NCBI GenBank assembly: GCA_040756995.1
Contig: JBFLYK010000021.1
Coordinates: 48,055 to 112,054 of the forward strand
Length of the DNA: 64,000 nucleotides
From: BP-133 sp040756995
GTDB taxonomy: Bacteria; Actinomycetota; Acidimicrobiia; IMCC26256; BP-133
Direction of reading: 5' to 3'
The notes beneath the pieces are model-generated. The model ran no database searches. It was not told the origin of the DNA and saw only the letters and a list, made by a program, of their open reading frames with translations. This document shows, in pieces, positions 18,650-26,754 of the stretch. How positions within the stretch are numbered: the stretch's first letter is position 1; the number at the start of each line of letters is the position of its first letter. The translations under genes and the position numbers were made by a program.

Positions 18650-19477
18650 TCACTTCCCGGCACGGCCAACTTCTGGCCGTGCGGCCCTCGGGCGGGCTCC
18701 GTTTCGTGGTGGCGGCCCCACCGCGCCGCCGCCAGAACGTTCCGAGTCCCCGCCGAGATAAGCCCGATGCAGCGCCTCGGGATCGGCCAGCCCTTCCATC
18801 CCGGTGCCTTGAAACACGACCCGGCCTTTGCGGAGCACATACGCTCGTTGCGCCATGCTCAGCGCCAGAGAGGCGTACTGCTCGACCAGCACCATAGTGA
18901 GCCCCCCAGCCGCCAGACCCTCGAGGATCTCATACAGCTGCTCGACCACGGCAGGGGCGAGACCGAGTGACACCTCGTCGAGCAGGAGGACTTTCGGCCG
19001 CATGACCAGCGCCCGCGCGATGACGAGCATCTGCTGTTCGCCGCCGCTCAGCGTCCCGGCTGGCTGATCCAGACGCTGCCCCAACACCGGGAACGGACCG
19101 AGCGCCTCCTCGACCCGGGCTCGAAGCTCCGCGGAGCTCGAGCGCCGGAGCCCCATCCCGAACGCCGCCAAGCGGAGGTTCTCACTCACGGAGAGGCGTG
19201 GGAGCAGGCCGCGGCCTTCGGGGGCGAGGACCAAACCGGCGCGGGCCCGGCGGTGAACCGGAGTTCGTTGCACGGAGTCCCCGTCGAGGCAGACCGTTCC
19301 CGAGCTGGGCCGTACGGCGCCGGCCACCGCCTGGAGCAACGAGCTCTTTCCGGCGCCGTTGGCGCCGAGCAGCGCCACGGTCTCTCCGGCCCCGGCGGTG
19401 AGACTCACGCCGTCCACGGCGCGGACGGTGCCGTAGTCGACGACCAGATCCTCGACGGTCAGGCGAGGTGCGGTCAT
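18650..19477 (-). CDS. Liv-type ABC transporter ATP-binding protein (LivF-like), high-GC copy
   Basis: 275 aa. Seen: VDYGTVRAVDGVSL, Walker A GANGAGKSS, LAPEGRGLLPRLSV, signature LSGGEQQM, Walker B VLLLDEVSLGLAP (Val for the usual Pro after Glu) and VLVEQ. A roughly 35-residue C-terminal extension rich in Gly, Pro and Arg goes beyond the usual LivF end. The start overlaps the stop of the LivM-LivG gene by four nt (ATGA), so translation is coupled. It forms the importer with 19474-21306, 21291-22148 and 22161-23789. Confidence 0.93.
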   Translation of the reverse strand: MTAPRLTVEDLVVDYGTVRAVDGVSLTAGAGETVALLGANGAGKSSLLQAVAGAVRPSSGTVCLDGDSVQRTPVHRRARAGLVLAPEGRGLLPRLSVSENLRLAAFGMGLRRSSSAELRARVEEALGPFPVLGQRLDQPAGTLSGGEQQMLVIARALVMRPKVLLLDEVSLGLAPAVVEQLYEILEGLAAGGLTMVLVEQYASLALSMAQRAYVLRKGRVVFQGTGMEGLADPEALHRAYLGGDSERSGGGAVGPPPRNGARPRAARPEVGRAGK

Positions 19478-21306
19478 GAGATCACCGCCGTTTTCGCTCC
19501 CAACGTCCCGAGGTACGCCTCAATGACGAGCGGGTCGTGTCGGACATCACCGGGGCGTCCTTGGGCGATGAGCTCGCCGAAGTCGAGCACGTAGAGGTAG
19601 TCGGCGACATCGAGCATGAGATCCATGTCGTGCTCGACCAGCAGAATCCGGACACCGGTCCCGGCCACCAGACGCAGGACATCAGCGAACTCGGCACTCT
19701 CGGTCACGTCCATCCCCGAGGCCGGCTCGTCGAGGAGCAGGATCCGGGGCGCCGAACAGAGTGCGGCGGCCAGGTCGACCCGTCGGCGAATGCCGAGCGG
19801 CAGCGCTCCCGGCGTCGCAGGAAGGACCCGTTCGATTCCGAGCAACTCGACCGCCCGGTCGACCAGCTCCTCCGGCCGGAGCTCGGGCAGCTGGTTGCGC
19901 AGCGACCGAGCTGTCACGAGCAGGTTGGATCGAACGGTCATCGAGTCGAAGAGCTTGACCCCTTGGAACGACCTGGCCAGCCCGTAGCGCGCTCGCCAGT
20001 GCGGAGGCCACGGCGTGAGATCCGTGCCGTCGAGCAGGACCTCACCTGAGTCGGGAGCGATGACGCCGGAGATGCAGTTGAACAACGTCGTCTTCCCACA
20101 GCCATTGGGCCCGATGAGACCGACGATGTCGCCTTGCTCGGGACCCACTGTCAAACTGACGTCACTCAGCGCTCGAACCCCGCCAAACCGCTTCGAGACC
20201 CCTCGGATTTCCAGGACGGTGGTGGGCCGATCGCCTTCGCTTGTGAACCTCCAGCCGCCATTGGCCTCAGAAGCGAATCCCGCCGTGGTGGCGCCCGCCG
20301 ATTGTCCGATTCGCTGCACGCGGGAACGGCGGCGTGCCTGCAGCCGCAGGACCAGCACCACGGCGGCACCGAAGAGGGCGGGGACATACTGCGCGGAGAG
20401 GAACGTGATGTCCCGGAAGGCGGCGGGAAGCAGGGCGTAGGCGGCACCGACGACGCCGGCGCCGATGGCGCTGCCTCCACTCAGGACGGCCAGGACGGCG
20501 AGGGTGGCGCCATGGAACACGTCGAAGCTGATGGCGTTCACCGCTTGCTGGTGATAGGCAAAGAGGACGCCGGCGACGGTGGCGTACACGCTGGACACCA
20601 CGAACGCGGTGAGCCGGGTCCAGCGCACGTCGACGGCTCGGCTGGCGGCGACGACCTCGGAGTCGCGCACGGCCCGGAGGCGGTCACCGAGCTCCCCACG
20701 AGCGAGCGTCCGCTGGACAAGGCTGGCGACGACCAATGCGGCGACCACGACGACATAGAACGCCCGGTCGGACGATAGGCTCCACCCGAACAGATCCGGC
20801 CGCTGAACCGCCAGCGACGTACTTCCTCCGCCGCCCAGAAGGACGCTGTCCTGTTTGAAGACGTAGGCGTCCGCAGCCACGGCGACGGCGAGGGTCGTGA
20901 TGGTGAGCACCGAAGCTCGGGCATGCAGCGCCGGGATCGCGACGATCGAGGCAATGGGGATGCAGATCACGACCAGGGCAACGAGATTCTCCAACAGACC
21001 GAACTGGTACAGCGTGTGGAACCGGGCTGCCCCGAACCCACCCAATCCCATGAACGCCGCCTGCGCGAGGGACAATTCGCCAAGGCCCCCCACCACCAGC
21101 GTGAGGCCGAGCAGGGCCAGGGCCATGATCAACCCGCTCGTCAGGACATACAGGTAGTAGCCGCTCAGGACCACGGGGGCGGCAACCAGCACCGCAAGGA
21201 TCAACGGCACACTCCATCGAGATCGCGACAGCGCTCCCAGGCGGCCGGTCATGACATCGAGGGCGGAACCGGCCGAGCCGAGAAGGTTGTTCACGCCGGT
21301 CGCCAT
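19474..21306 (-). CDS. Fused LivM-LivG: permease and ATPase in one polypeptide
   Basis: 610 aa from the ATG at 21306, which has AAGGGGG upstream and overlaps the livH end by 16 nt. Residues 30 to about 325 are LivM: several membrane helices, GELSLAQAAFMGLGGFG and the cytoplasmic loop GDRLRAVRDSE. A linker of about 35 residues follows. From about 363 the sequence is LivG: Walker A GPNGCGKTT at 399-407, signature LPLGIRRRVDLA and Walker B ILLLDEPASGMD. Fusion of a Liv permease half to its ATPase is found in some bacteria but is not the standard layout. In the paralogous importer of this window the fusion is LivH-LivM instead. Transport direction is import. Confidence 0.92.
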   Translation of the reverse strand: MATGVNNLLGSAGSALDVMTGRLGALSRSRWSVPLILAVLVAAPVVLSGYYLYVLTSGLIMALALLGLTLVVGGLGELSLAQAAFMGLGGFGAARFHTLYQFGLLENLVALVVICIPIASIVAIPALHARASVLTITTLAVAVAADAYVFKQDSVLLGGGGSTSLAVQRPDLFGWSLSSDRAFYVVVVAALVVASLVQRTLARGELGDRLRAVRDSEVVAASRAVDVRWTRLTAFVVSSVYATVAGVLFAYHQQAVNAISFDVFHGATLAVLAVLSGGSAIGAGVVGAAYALLPAAFRDITFLSAQYVPALFGAAVVLVLRLQARRRSRVQRIGQSAGATTAGFASEANGGWRFTSEGDRPTTVLEIRGVSKRFGGVRALSDVSLTVGPEQGDIVGLIGPNGCGKTTLFNCISGVIAPDSGEVLLDGTDLTPWPPHWRARYGLARSFQGVKLFDSMTVRSNLLVTARSLRNQLPELRPEELVDRAVELLGIERVLPATPGALPLGIRRRVDLAAALCSAPRILLLDEPASGMDVTESAEFADVLRLVAGTGVRILLVEHDMDLMLDVADYLYVLDFGELIAQGRPGDVRHDPLVIEAYLGTLGAKTAVIS

Positions 21307-22148
21307 GCGACCCCCTTCCGGCGGGCCATCAGGACGAGCGTCCCGAGGATGGCAATCAGCGGGACCACGTCGCTGTATCCCGCAACCGTGATCCATCGTG
21401 AGCCGAGGCTTTCCACCAAACCCAATCCGATCGCGGCGGTGAAGATCACGGGAAGACTCTCCAGCGCCCCGACGACAACGGCCGCCATGGCGTGGATCAC
21501 GATGAGCGTCAGGAGAATCGGGTCCTGGGAGAGGAACGGAGCGAGCAGAATGCCCGAGAGGGCGGCCAGCCCGCCGCCCAGGGCCCACGCCATGGCCGAG
21601 ACCATGGTGGGAGCGACCCCGAGCAGCGCCGTGGACCGCGGATCGTCAGCCACCGCCCGAATGGCGATCCCCCAGCTGTTCCCCCGGAAAAACAGCGCCA
21701 ACAGCAGGGTCAGCCCGACGGTGATGACGATGACCAGCAGCTGATCAACGCCGATGAAGAGGCCCCCGGCGCGGAGCACCCGGGTGGGAAACAGCCGAAG
21801 GAAACGCCCTTCGAACAGCGGCACGATGAGGGCTTGGAGCAAGGACAGGAGCGCCACGCTGGCCATGACCTTCGTCGCTTCTCGCTCACCAGCAAGGGGC
21901 CGAAACACCAGTACGTCGCTCGCCACACCCAAGATCGCCCCGGCCAGGACACCAATCACGACGGCCAACCCGACCGGCACCGTATCGACCATGCGGGAGA
22001 ACACGAGCACCCCGGCGGTGGCAATCGATCCGTGGGCAAAGTTCAGTACGCGCGAGCCCTTGTAGACGATTGCCACGCCCAAGGCGGCCAACGCATAGAT
22101 CGTCCCGGTGGCGAGACCGCTGGTGATGTACGGAAGCCAAGTTCGCAC
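21291..22148 (-). CDS. Liv-type permease (LivH-like)
   Basis: 285 aa, GTG start. Seen: TIYALAALGVAIVYKGSRVL followed by NFAHGSIATAG, the standard LivH N-terminus; eight or so membrane segments; and a conserved cytoplasmic loop (SWGIAIRAVADDPRSTALLG). It ends in MARRKGVAWRP, overlapping the next gene's start. It is 12 nt after the binding-protein stop codon. It pairs with the LivM domain of the downstream fusion to form the channel. Confidence 0.93.
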   Translation of the reverse strand: MRTWLPYITSGLATGTIYALAALGVAIVYKGSRVLNFAHGSIATAGVLVFSRMVDTVPVGLAVVIGVLAGAILGVASDVLVFRPLAGEREATKVMASVALLSLLQALIVPLFEGRFLRLFPTRVLRAGGLFIGVDQLLVIVITVGLTLLLALFFRGNSWGIAIRAVADDPRSTALLGVAPTMVSAMAWALGGGLAALSGILLAPFLSQDPILLTLIVIHAMAAVVVGALESLPVIFTAAIGLGLVESLGSRWITVAGYSDVVPLIAILGTLVLMARRKGVAWRPA

Positions 22149-22160
22149 GCTCCAGCGCCC

Positions 22161-23789
22161 CTAGTCGGCCTTGGTATAGCGGGGAATGTCGGCCGCGATG
22201 CGCTGCGATATCGGCACCCATTCGAGCTTCCCGTTGACCTCTTGCAGCTGAATGAAATACGGCACCTTGTTGCCGTCATGGTCTTCAGGGCTGTAGCTGA
22301 CCGTCGGCCCGAAACCACTCTCCCAATTCTTTGTGCTGTTGTAGCAGGCAATCACCGCGGACCTGGTCACGTCTTGACCGGCCTTCTTCAGGCAACCGAC
22401 GAAAAATTTCGCCGCTACCCAAGCAGTAGTCGAGAGCCCCGTATTCTGGGTCCTCGGCGCGAGCCGCTTCATGGTTTCACGGTATTCCCGGGCGGAGGGA
22501 GTATCGCCATAGACCTCCCAAACATCGACGGCGATCAGCCCCTTGGCGGCCGCTCCCGCTTGGGTTTTGATCGCCTCACCGCCGTAGTCCTCCGTCCCGA
22601 TCACCGGCACCTTGAGCCCGAGGCGGGCATGCGCTTGCATCATCCGGATGCCGCCACCGGCGTCGGTGATACCGACGATCGCCTCGGCGCCGGCGTTGAC
22701 GCAGGTTTGCAGCAGGGAACCGTAGTCAGGCTGGGCCAGGCTGGCTGCGACCTCCTTGACCAGCGGCGACCCGAACTTCTGCGCACCCTCTCGGAGGCCC
22801 TTGAGCGACCACCGAGCCGGCTTGAGATCGAGATAGATGCCGCAGATCTTGGTGAGCTTCTTTTCGGTGATGAGCCATTGCGCCTGAGTGAACCCCGAAC
22901 GGTAGGCGGCGATGCCGATCGGCCACGCCCACGGTGTCTGGAAGGTCTCCTCCTCCACCCCATGGTTCCCGAACAGCGGCATGGCGTTGCGCTGGAGATA
23001 GCCGCTCGTCACCAACTGGGGCGTCGTGGCGATGGCGAAGTTACCGAGCAAGGCGAACACCCGGTCCTGCTCCGCCAGCCGCTTGGCTGCCTCCATCCCC
23101 CGGGCCGGGTCGAGCCCGTCGTCATAGGAGACGTAGGCCAGCTTCCTGCCGTTGACACCACCCTGCTCGTTCACGAACTGGAAGTACGCCTTGACCGTGT
23201 CGACGACGTTCTGGTAGCTGAGCGCACCAGACGTGGACGTGATGCCCCCCACCTTGATCGTCGTGTCGGTCACGCCTTGGCGTTCGAGGGCGGGAGGTAC
23301 AGGAGTTGCCCTGACCAGCGCCGGGTCAATCCCCGGTGCCGCAGAGGACCCGCCGCCGACGGGCCCAGCGCTCGCACCGGAGCCGGAAGCGGACTGCCCG
23401 GCGGCGGCTGGAGCCCCCGCGCTGCTCTGGCCGGCGGACGCCACCGCGCCAGGGGCAGCCGTTCTCGGCCCCGAGCCTGACCCGGAAGAGAAACGAGAAC
23501 CACCGGCCACCGGCCCCGAAGACCGACGCGTGACGGTCGTCGTGGCGACCGAACCGGGCTCCTCCGCGGAAGGCGCTGGTTGCGCCGCCTCCGCGACCGC
23601 ATCCCCGGCGCTCGGGGCGTCCCCGCTCGAGGCATCGGCGCTCGGGACGACTTGACCGGCCCCACCAGCCACCAGTCGGACGTCACCACCCGAGCTGAGA
23701 TCCAGCAGCGCCACGCCCAGGACCACGTTCAACAGCAACGAGACGACCACAGCCCCGACGAAGAACTTTGTGCGGTCGATGTACACCAA
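22161..23789 (-). CDS. Stalked, membrane-anchored substrate-binding protein (Liv/amide type), high-GC copy
   Basis: 542 aa, GTG start at 23789 after GGGGGGTG. Residues 9-29 are a single hydrophobic anchor and about 32-170 a Ser/Ala/Gly/Pro-rich stalk. From about 172 a type I periplasmic-binding domain follows: TDTTIKVGGITSTSGALSYQ, then NEQGGVNGRKLAYVSYDD and VFALLGNFA. Cys residues in the binding domain (KICGIYLD, LQTCVNAG, VGCLKKAG, IACYNST) are more numerous than usual and could form two disulfides. It has the same anchor-stalk-receptor plan as 11569-13245 but the stalk sequences are unrelated, so the plan rather than the sequence is conserved. First gene of the second importer operon. Confidence 0.9.
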   Translation of the reverse strand: MVYIDRTKFFVGAVVVSLLLNVVLGVALLDLSSGGDVRLVAGGAGQVVPSADASSGDAPSAGDAVAEAAQPAPSAEEPGSVATTTVTRRSSGPVAGGSRFSSGSGSGPRTAAPGAVASAGQSSAGAPAAAGQSASGSGASAGPVGGGSSAAPGIDPALVRATPVPPALERQGVTDTTIKVGGITSTSGALSYQNVVDTVKAYFQFVNEQGGVNGRKLAYVSYDDGLDPARGMEAAKRLAEQDRVFALLGNFAIATTPQLVTSGYLQRNAMPLFGNHGVEEETFQTPWAWPIGIAAYRSGFTQAQWLITEKKLTKICGIYLDLKPARWSLKGLREGAQKFGSPLVKEVAASLAQPDYGSLLQTCVNAGAEAIVGITDAGGGIRMMQAHARLGLKVPVIGTEDYGGEAIKTQAGAAAKGLIAVDVWEVYGDTPSAREYRETMKRLAPRTQNTGLSTTAWVAAKFFVGCLKKAGQDVTRSAVIACYNSTKNWESGFGPTVSYSPEDHDGNKVPYFIQLQEVNGKLEWVPISQRIAADIPRYTKAD

Positions 23790-24460
23790 CCCACCCCCCT
23801 AAGCTCGGAGCTCACCGCTCCGGGACAGAGTTCCCCTGGACGCGTACCGCCGTGCTTCCCTCGAGCCCGCGTCTCCCCAACTCGAATGCGCGCACCGGGC
23901 CCGGACACGTATCGCCATATGACGCAGAGAGAGACAAACCGTTACGATCAGATTATCGTTCTGATTCGGGACGGTCAAGAGCAGGCTCGCGCTGCAGGTA
24001 CGTCGACGGGGTGGTAGACGAGCGCCCCGGACCGCGTCTTCTCGAGCGGGGAATGGACTACTCGAGCGCCGCGAAACTGGCCGCCGGGTGAGACTCCGCC
24101 AGGCGCCGCTACGCCATCGCAGCCACCGCACTGTCCAGCAGCGGCGCATCTGCCCGCCGCCCTGGAGGGACAGCAGCGCCAGCCGGTTCGGATCACCCTG
24201 AGCCTGCCCGACGAGCCGCACCCCAATCCCACCCGAAACGACACCCGGTGCGACACCGCCGCGGGAAGGCACCCGCCGTTCATCGACACCGCCGCTCCCC
24301 CATCGAAACCTCGTCAGGTCCTTGGATCTATAGTCTAAACTCTCATACGCAACAGTGCGGGTCGGTCATCCACCAGGCAGCCGACGGGCGGCGTCCCGAG
24401 CGACGGGGCTGGGGTAATGCCACAAAGGGCCCACCAAAGAGGTGGCGCCCCCGGAGCGCC
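23790..24460. other. Non-coding upstream region of the second importer operon
   Basis: No gene I can support. The part nearest 23789 should hold the promoter of the importer operon and contains an inverted repeat at 23947-23965. The stretch 24000-24460 contains short open frames with proline/arginine-rich translations on both strands and no recognised family. It is probably decayed sequence continuous with the helicase remnant that follows. Confidence 0.5.
23947..23965. promoter_or_regulatory. Inverted repeat upstream of importer operon, candidate operator
   Basis: ATCAGA and TCTGAT separated by seven bases (TTATCGT) form a perfect 6-7-6 inverted repeat about 158 bases upstream of the binding-protein start at 23789, within an A/T-rich stretch in otherwise GC-rich DNA. 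This is the size and placing of a dimeric repressor site. No second copy was noticed in the window. Confidence 0.4.
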
Positions 24461-24810
24461 GCAGCCGAACTCGCCGACCTGGCCCGCTGCAAGGCGCCGC
24501 TGGTGCGGGTGCGGGGCCGGTGGGTCGAGTTGGGGACCGGGCGACGCTGCCGCCCGCGCCCTGCTGCGCACCGAGAAGGCCCCATCAGATGACCGCGGCG
24601 GAGGTCCTGCGCGTCGGGCTCGACCCGTCCCCGGACGCTCCCAGTGATCGACGTCGAGGCCGGCGGCTGGCTCGGAACGCTCCTCGGCGCCGACGGCGAC
24701 CGCGGCCTCGAGCCCGTCCCCACCCCCGGCTCCTTCGCCGGTGAGCTCCGCCCCTGCCAGCAGCGGGGCCTCGCCTGGCTCCGGTCCCTGCAAACGACCG
24801 CACCGCGACA
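24461..24810 (+). pseudogene. Remnant of an SNF2/HepA-type helicase (helicase-associated domain only)
   Basis: Translating in three successive forward frames gives a continuous match to the region just before the ATPase core of bacterial SNF2-family helicases. Frame one reads ELADLARCKAPLVRVRGRWV. Then DAAARALLRTEKA appears in a second frame, MTAAEVLRVGLDP (24591 on) in a third, and VEAGGWLGTLL ... GELRPCQQRGLAWL (from about 24640). The last matches the LRPYQxxGxxWL segment that opens the helicase core. At least two frameshifts separate these parts and the helicase core itself is absent; the toxin gene's 3' end comes 44 nt later. The family match is from memory of its motifs, so a profile search would be decisive. 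Confidence 0.55.
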
Positions 24811-24853
24811 CGGCTGACCCACGCTCGTCAACCTGTCGTGCAACTCGCCGAAT

Positions 24854-25162
24854 TCAGCAGTCGGCCATGGCCCGGAGTCGCTCGCAGAGTTCAGGGAGGC
24901 GGGGGCCCAGATCGCCGAGCCTTCGGACGAGCAGCGACTTGGGAACGCTGGCCAGGTCATCGAAATTGGCCGCTGACTCGACGGGCAGCCCCTCGTCCCG
25001 TCCGAGCAGCAGGTGGCTCGGGGCGGATCGGAGGGTGCGGGTCACGGGGGCGATCATCACGCGTCGCATGACGGCGTTGGCCTCGTCTCGGCCGATGACC
25101 AGCACCGGGCGGCCTTTCTCGTCGGGTGTCTCCAGCCACCACAGCTCGCCCTTGGCTACCAC
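24854..25162 (-). CDS. MazF/PemK-like type II toxin
   Basis: About 102 aa from a GTG at 25162 that overlaps the antitoxin stop by seven nt. The opening KGELWWLETPDEKGRPVLVI, the central RRVMIAPVTRTLR and the later ASVPKSLLVRRLG are characteristic of the MazF/PemK endoribonuclease fold (a small SH3-like barrel cutting mRNA). Known family behaviour: the toxin is held inactive by the upstream-encoded antitoxin. It is next to a decayed helicase fragment, consistent with a mobile or patchy region. Which sequence it cleaves cannot be predicted. Confidence 0.85.
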   Translation of the reverse strand: MVAKGELWWLETPDEKGRPVLVIGRDEANAVMRRVMIAPVTRTLRSAPSHLLLGRDEGLPVESAANFDDLASVPKSLLVRRLGDLGPRLPELCERLRAMADC

Positions 25163-25416
25163 CAGCGCTCCCACGACTCTTCCGCCGTCAAGCGTGTGGC
25201 GGAGCGTTGGGCGCGGCGCATCTCTGCCCCCGTCTCCGGCTGGTCTGCGTAGGCCTCGCGATAGGCCGACGCAACCGCCGCACGCTCCGCGGCCCGCACC
25301 AGGCGAACCACCGCGGCCCTGACGAGCTCGGCTCTCGTCGCTCCTTCCCGTGCCGCCATCTCGTCGAGGGCGGCCACGGTCTGCTCGTCGAGCCGGATAT
25401 TGATCTGGGTGGCCAT
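25156..25416 (-). CDS. Ribbon-helix-helix antitoxin
   Basis: 86 aa from the ATG at 25416. N-terminal TQINIRLDEQTVAALDEMA then GATRAELVRAAV is a classical ribbon-helix-helix DNA-binding domain. The Ala/Arg/Glu-rich C-terminal half ends in ESWERWW and is likely the toxin-binding tail. It precedes and overlaps the MazF-like gene, the usual antitoxin-first order with translational coupling. It should repress its own promoter in the 290-nt spacer upstream (25417-25706), where I see no other gene. Confidence 0.85.
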   Translation of the reverse strand: MATQINIRLDEQTVAALDEMAAREGATRAELVRAAVVRLVRAAERAAVASAYREAYADQPETGAEMRRAQRSATRLTAEESWERWW

Positions 25417-25706
25417 GCCCCACTGTAGCAGAATCGCTAGGCTAAGTGCTATCACCAGCGCCATCGAGGGACGACGGCTGGGCGGCAGCGGACGCTCTTC
25501 CAGGAACGGCGCGGTTGGTTCGAGCCAGGTTCTCGCACGATCGGTTTCGCCGCGGGACCTCCGCCCCGTGTTCTCGAGCGAGGTGCTCGATGGCGGTACC
25601 GCCGAGGACCGAGTAGACACGCACCGCAAGACGGCCGATCTTGATGCCGCCGCGCGGACCATGTAAGAGGAGCCGCGGACGCGGCCGGTCGTCTCGTACG
25701 AGGCGG

Positions 25707-26288
25707 TCAGCGTCCGATCAGGCCGGTGAAGATGAACCGGAGGATGGGTGGGGCGACCTGGTCGGGGTCGAGTGGTTCGCCGGCGATGAGGGTGTCGAGC
25801 GCTGGGATCACCACGGCTCCGAACATCGACGAGGCGACGGTGGTGGGATCTTTGACTTTGCGCCAGGATCCGTCGGCGGCGCCGTCGGCGAGGAGACGGA
25901 GAACCGGGGCGTGGAAGGCCCGGCCGAGCGCCTCGGCGAGCTCAGGGATCCGGGCGGCGCGGCCGAGGTCGGCGATGAGGATGCGGCAGGAGGCCGGACG
26001 CTCGGCCATCACCCGCAGCTGGGCCCGCACGACCGCTTCCAGGCGGCGCCGGGCGCCCCCCCGACCCGATGCCGCTTCGGCCACCGCCTCGCCGAGTGCG
26101 CTGAGCATGGAGCGCATCAGCCAGGCCAGGATCTCGTCCTTCCCGCCGAAGTGGTAGTAGAGCGTCGCTTTCGGCACCCCGGTCGCTTCGGCCAGATCCT
26201 CCATCCGCGTCTCGTCAAAGCCGCGCCCGGCGAACGTCTCGGCCATGACCGCTTCGTTGTCGACAATGGCGACAGGCAGCGTTCGCAC
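25707..26288 (-). CDS. TetR-family transcriptional regulator (first)
   Basis: About 193 aa from the GTG at 26288, six bases after GGAGG. The N-terminal helix-turn-helix is clear: FAGRGFDETRMEDLAEATGV followed by KATLYYHFGGKDEIL. The C-terminal ligand-binding part (YxxD-less, Ala/Leu-rich, ending ILRFIFTGLIG) is typical in length. Two palindromes at 26425 and 26476 in its upstream spacer are candidate operators, suggesting autoregulation. Its targets may be the SCP2-like gene and the operon above, or genes outside the window. It is distinct from the second TetR at 48537. Confidence 0.9.
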   Translation of the reverse strand: MRTLPVAIVDNEAVMAETFAGRGFDETRMEDLAEATGVPKATLYYHFGGKDEILAWLMRSMLSALGEAVAEAASGRGGARRRLEAVVRAQLRVMAERPASCRILIADLGRAARIPELAEALGRAFHAPVLRLLADGAADGSWRKVKDPTTVASSMFGAVVIPALDTLIAGEPLDPDQVAPPILRFIFTGLIGR

Positions 26289-26424
26289 CAACAACCTCCA
26301 CGATCCTGGGCGGCGGAGGGGACGCCACTCAGTTTAGGGAGGAGCGGCCCTGAGAAGGATGATCCCCGGCCGGACTGAGGCTCCGGGTGCGGCGGGTCTC
26401 GCGTCGGCGCTTCAGACGCGGTGG

Positions 26425-26441
26425 TCAAACGTGCCGTTTGA
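26425..26441. promoter_or_regulatory. Palindrome, candidate TetR operator
   Basis: TCAAACG and CGTTTGA around a three-base centre (TGC) make a perfect 7-3-7 inverted repeat, 137 bases upstream of the TetR start at 26288. The size fits a TetR-family site. Confidence 0.5.
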
Positions 26442-26475
26442 TCGGGCGGCGGGGTGCGACCTACCCTCGCCGTAA

Positions 26476-26491
26476 TTCAACAATCGTTGAA
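26476..26491. promoter_or_regulatory. Second palindrome, candidate TetR operator
   Basis: TTCAAC and GTTGAA separated by four bases (AATC), a perfect 6-4-6 inverted repeat. Its half-sites resemble those of the palindrome centred about 50 bases away (TCAAAC/GTTTGA), as expected for two sites read by the same dimer. Confidence 0.5.
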
Positions 26492-26754
26492 GAGGCCGAT
26501 CCGGGACGGTGGGCGCCGCCGGCCAGTCCCGCGTCGGCGCCATCGCCGAAGCCACAGGATCGCCCAACGCCGCCCGGTGAATCGGATTCGACTCCGTGGG
26601 CCGGACTGCAGCGACGCTGTCTGAGCTTTGCGCCGCCGGGCGGCCGTCACTGGCGCTGGCTGGGCCGCCGGAGCTGGTCGAGCGCTGCTCCGCCGCCGCC
26701 TTGATCGCCTGGCCACCGCCCGGCGGGGCGCTCGCCCGGCCATGGGCCGCCCAC

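Larger units (their letters stand above)
26289..26754. other. 466-nt spacer upstream of the first TetR gene
   Basis: Contains two good palindromes (listed separately) near the TetR side. The remaining 26492-26754 is very GC-rich with short open frames on both strands that give Arg/Pro-rich translations, and I recognise no gene there. It is also the 3' flank of the SCP2-like gene. Confidence 0.5.

Noticed and set aside
21492..23480. Long plus-strand open frame of 662 codons
   Set aside because: It is antisense to the livH and binding-protein genes, which have clear family motifs and ribosome sites; its translation is Arg/Pro/His-rich with no domain, a by-product of high GC.
25417..25706. Possible small gene upstream of the antitoxin
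   Set aside because: Frames are short, lack ribosome sites and show no family; more likely promoter sequence and decayed DNA.
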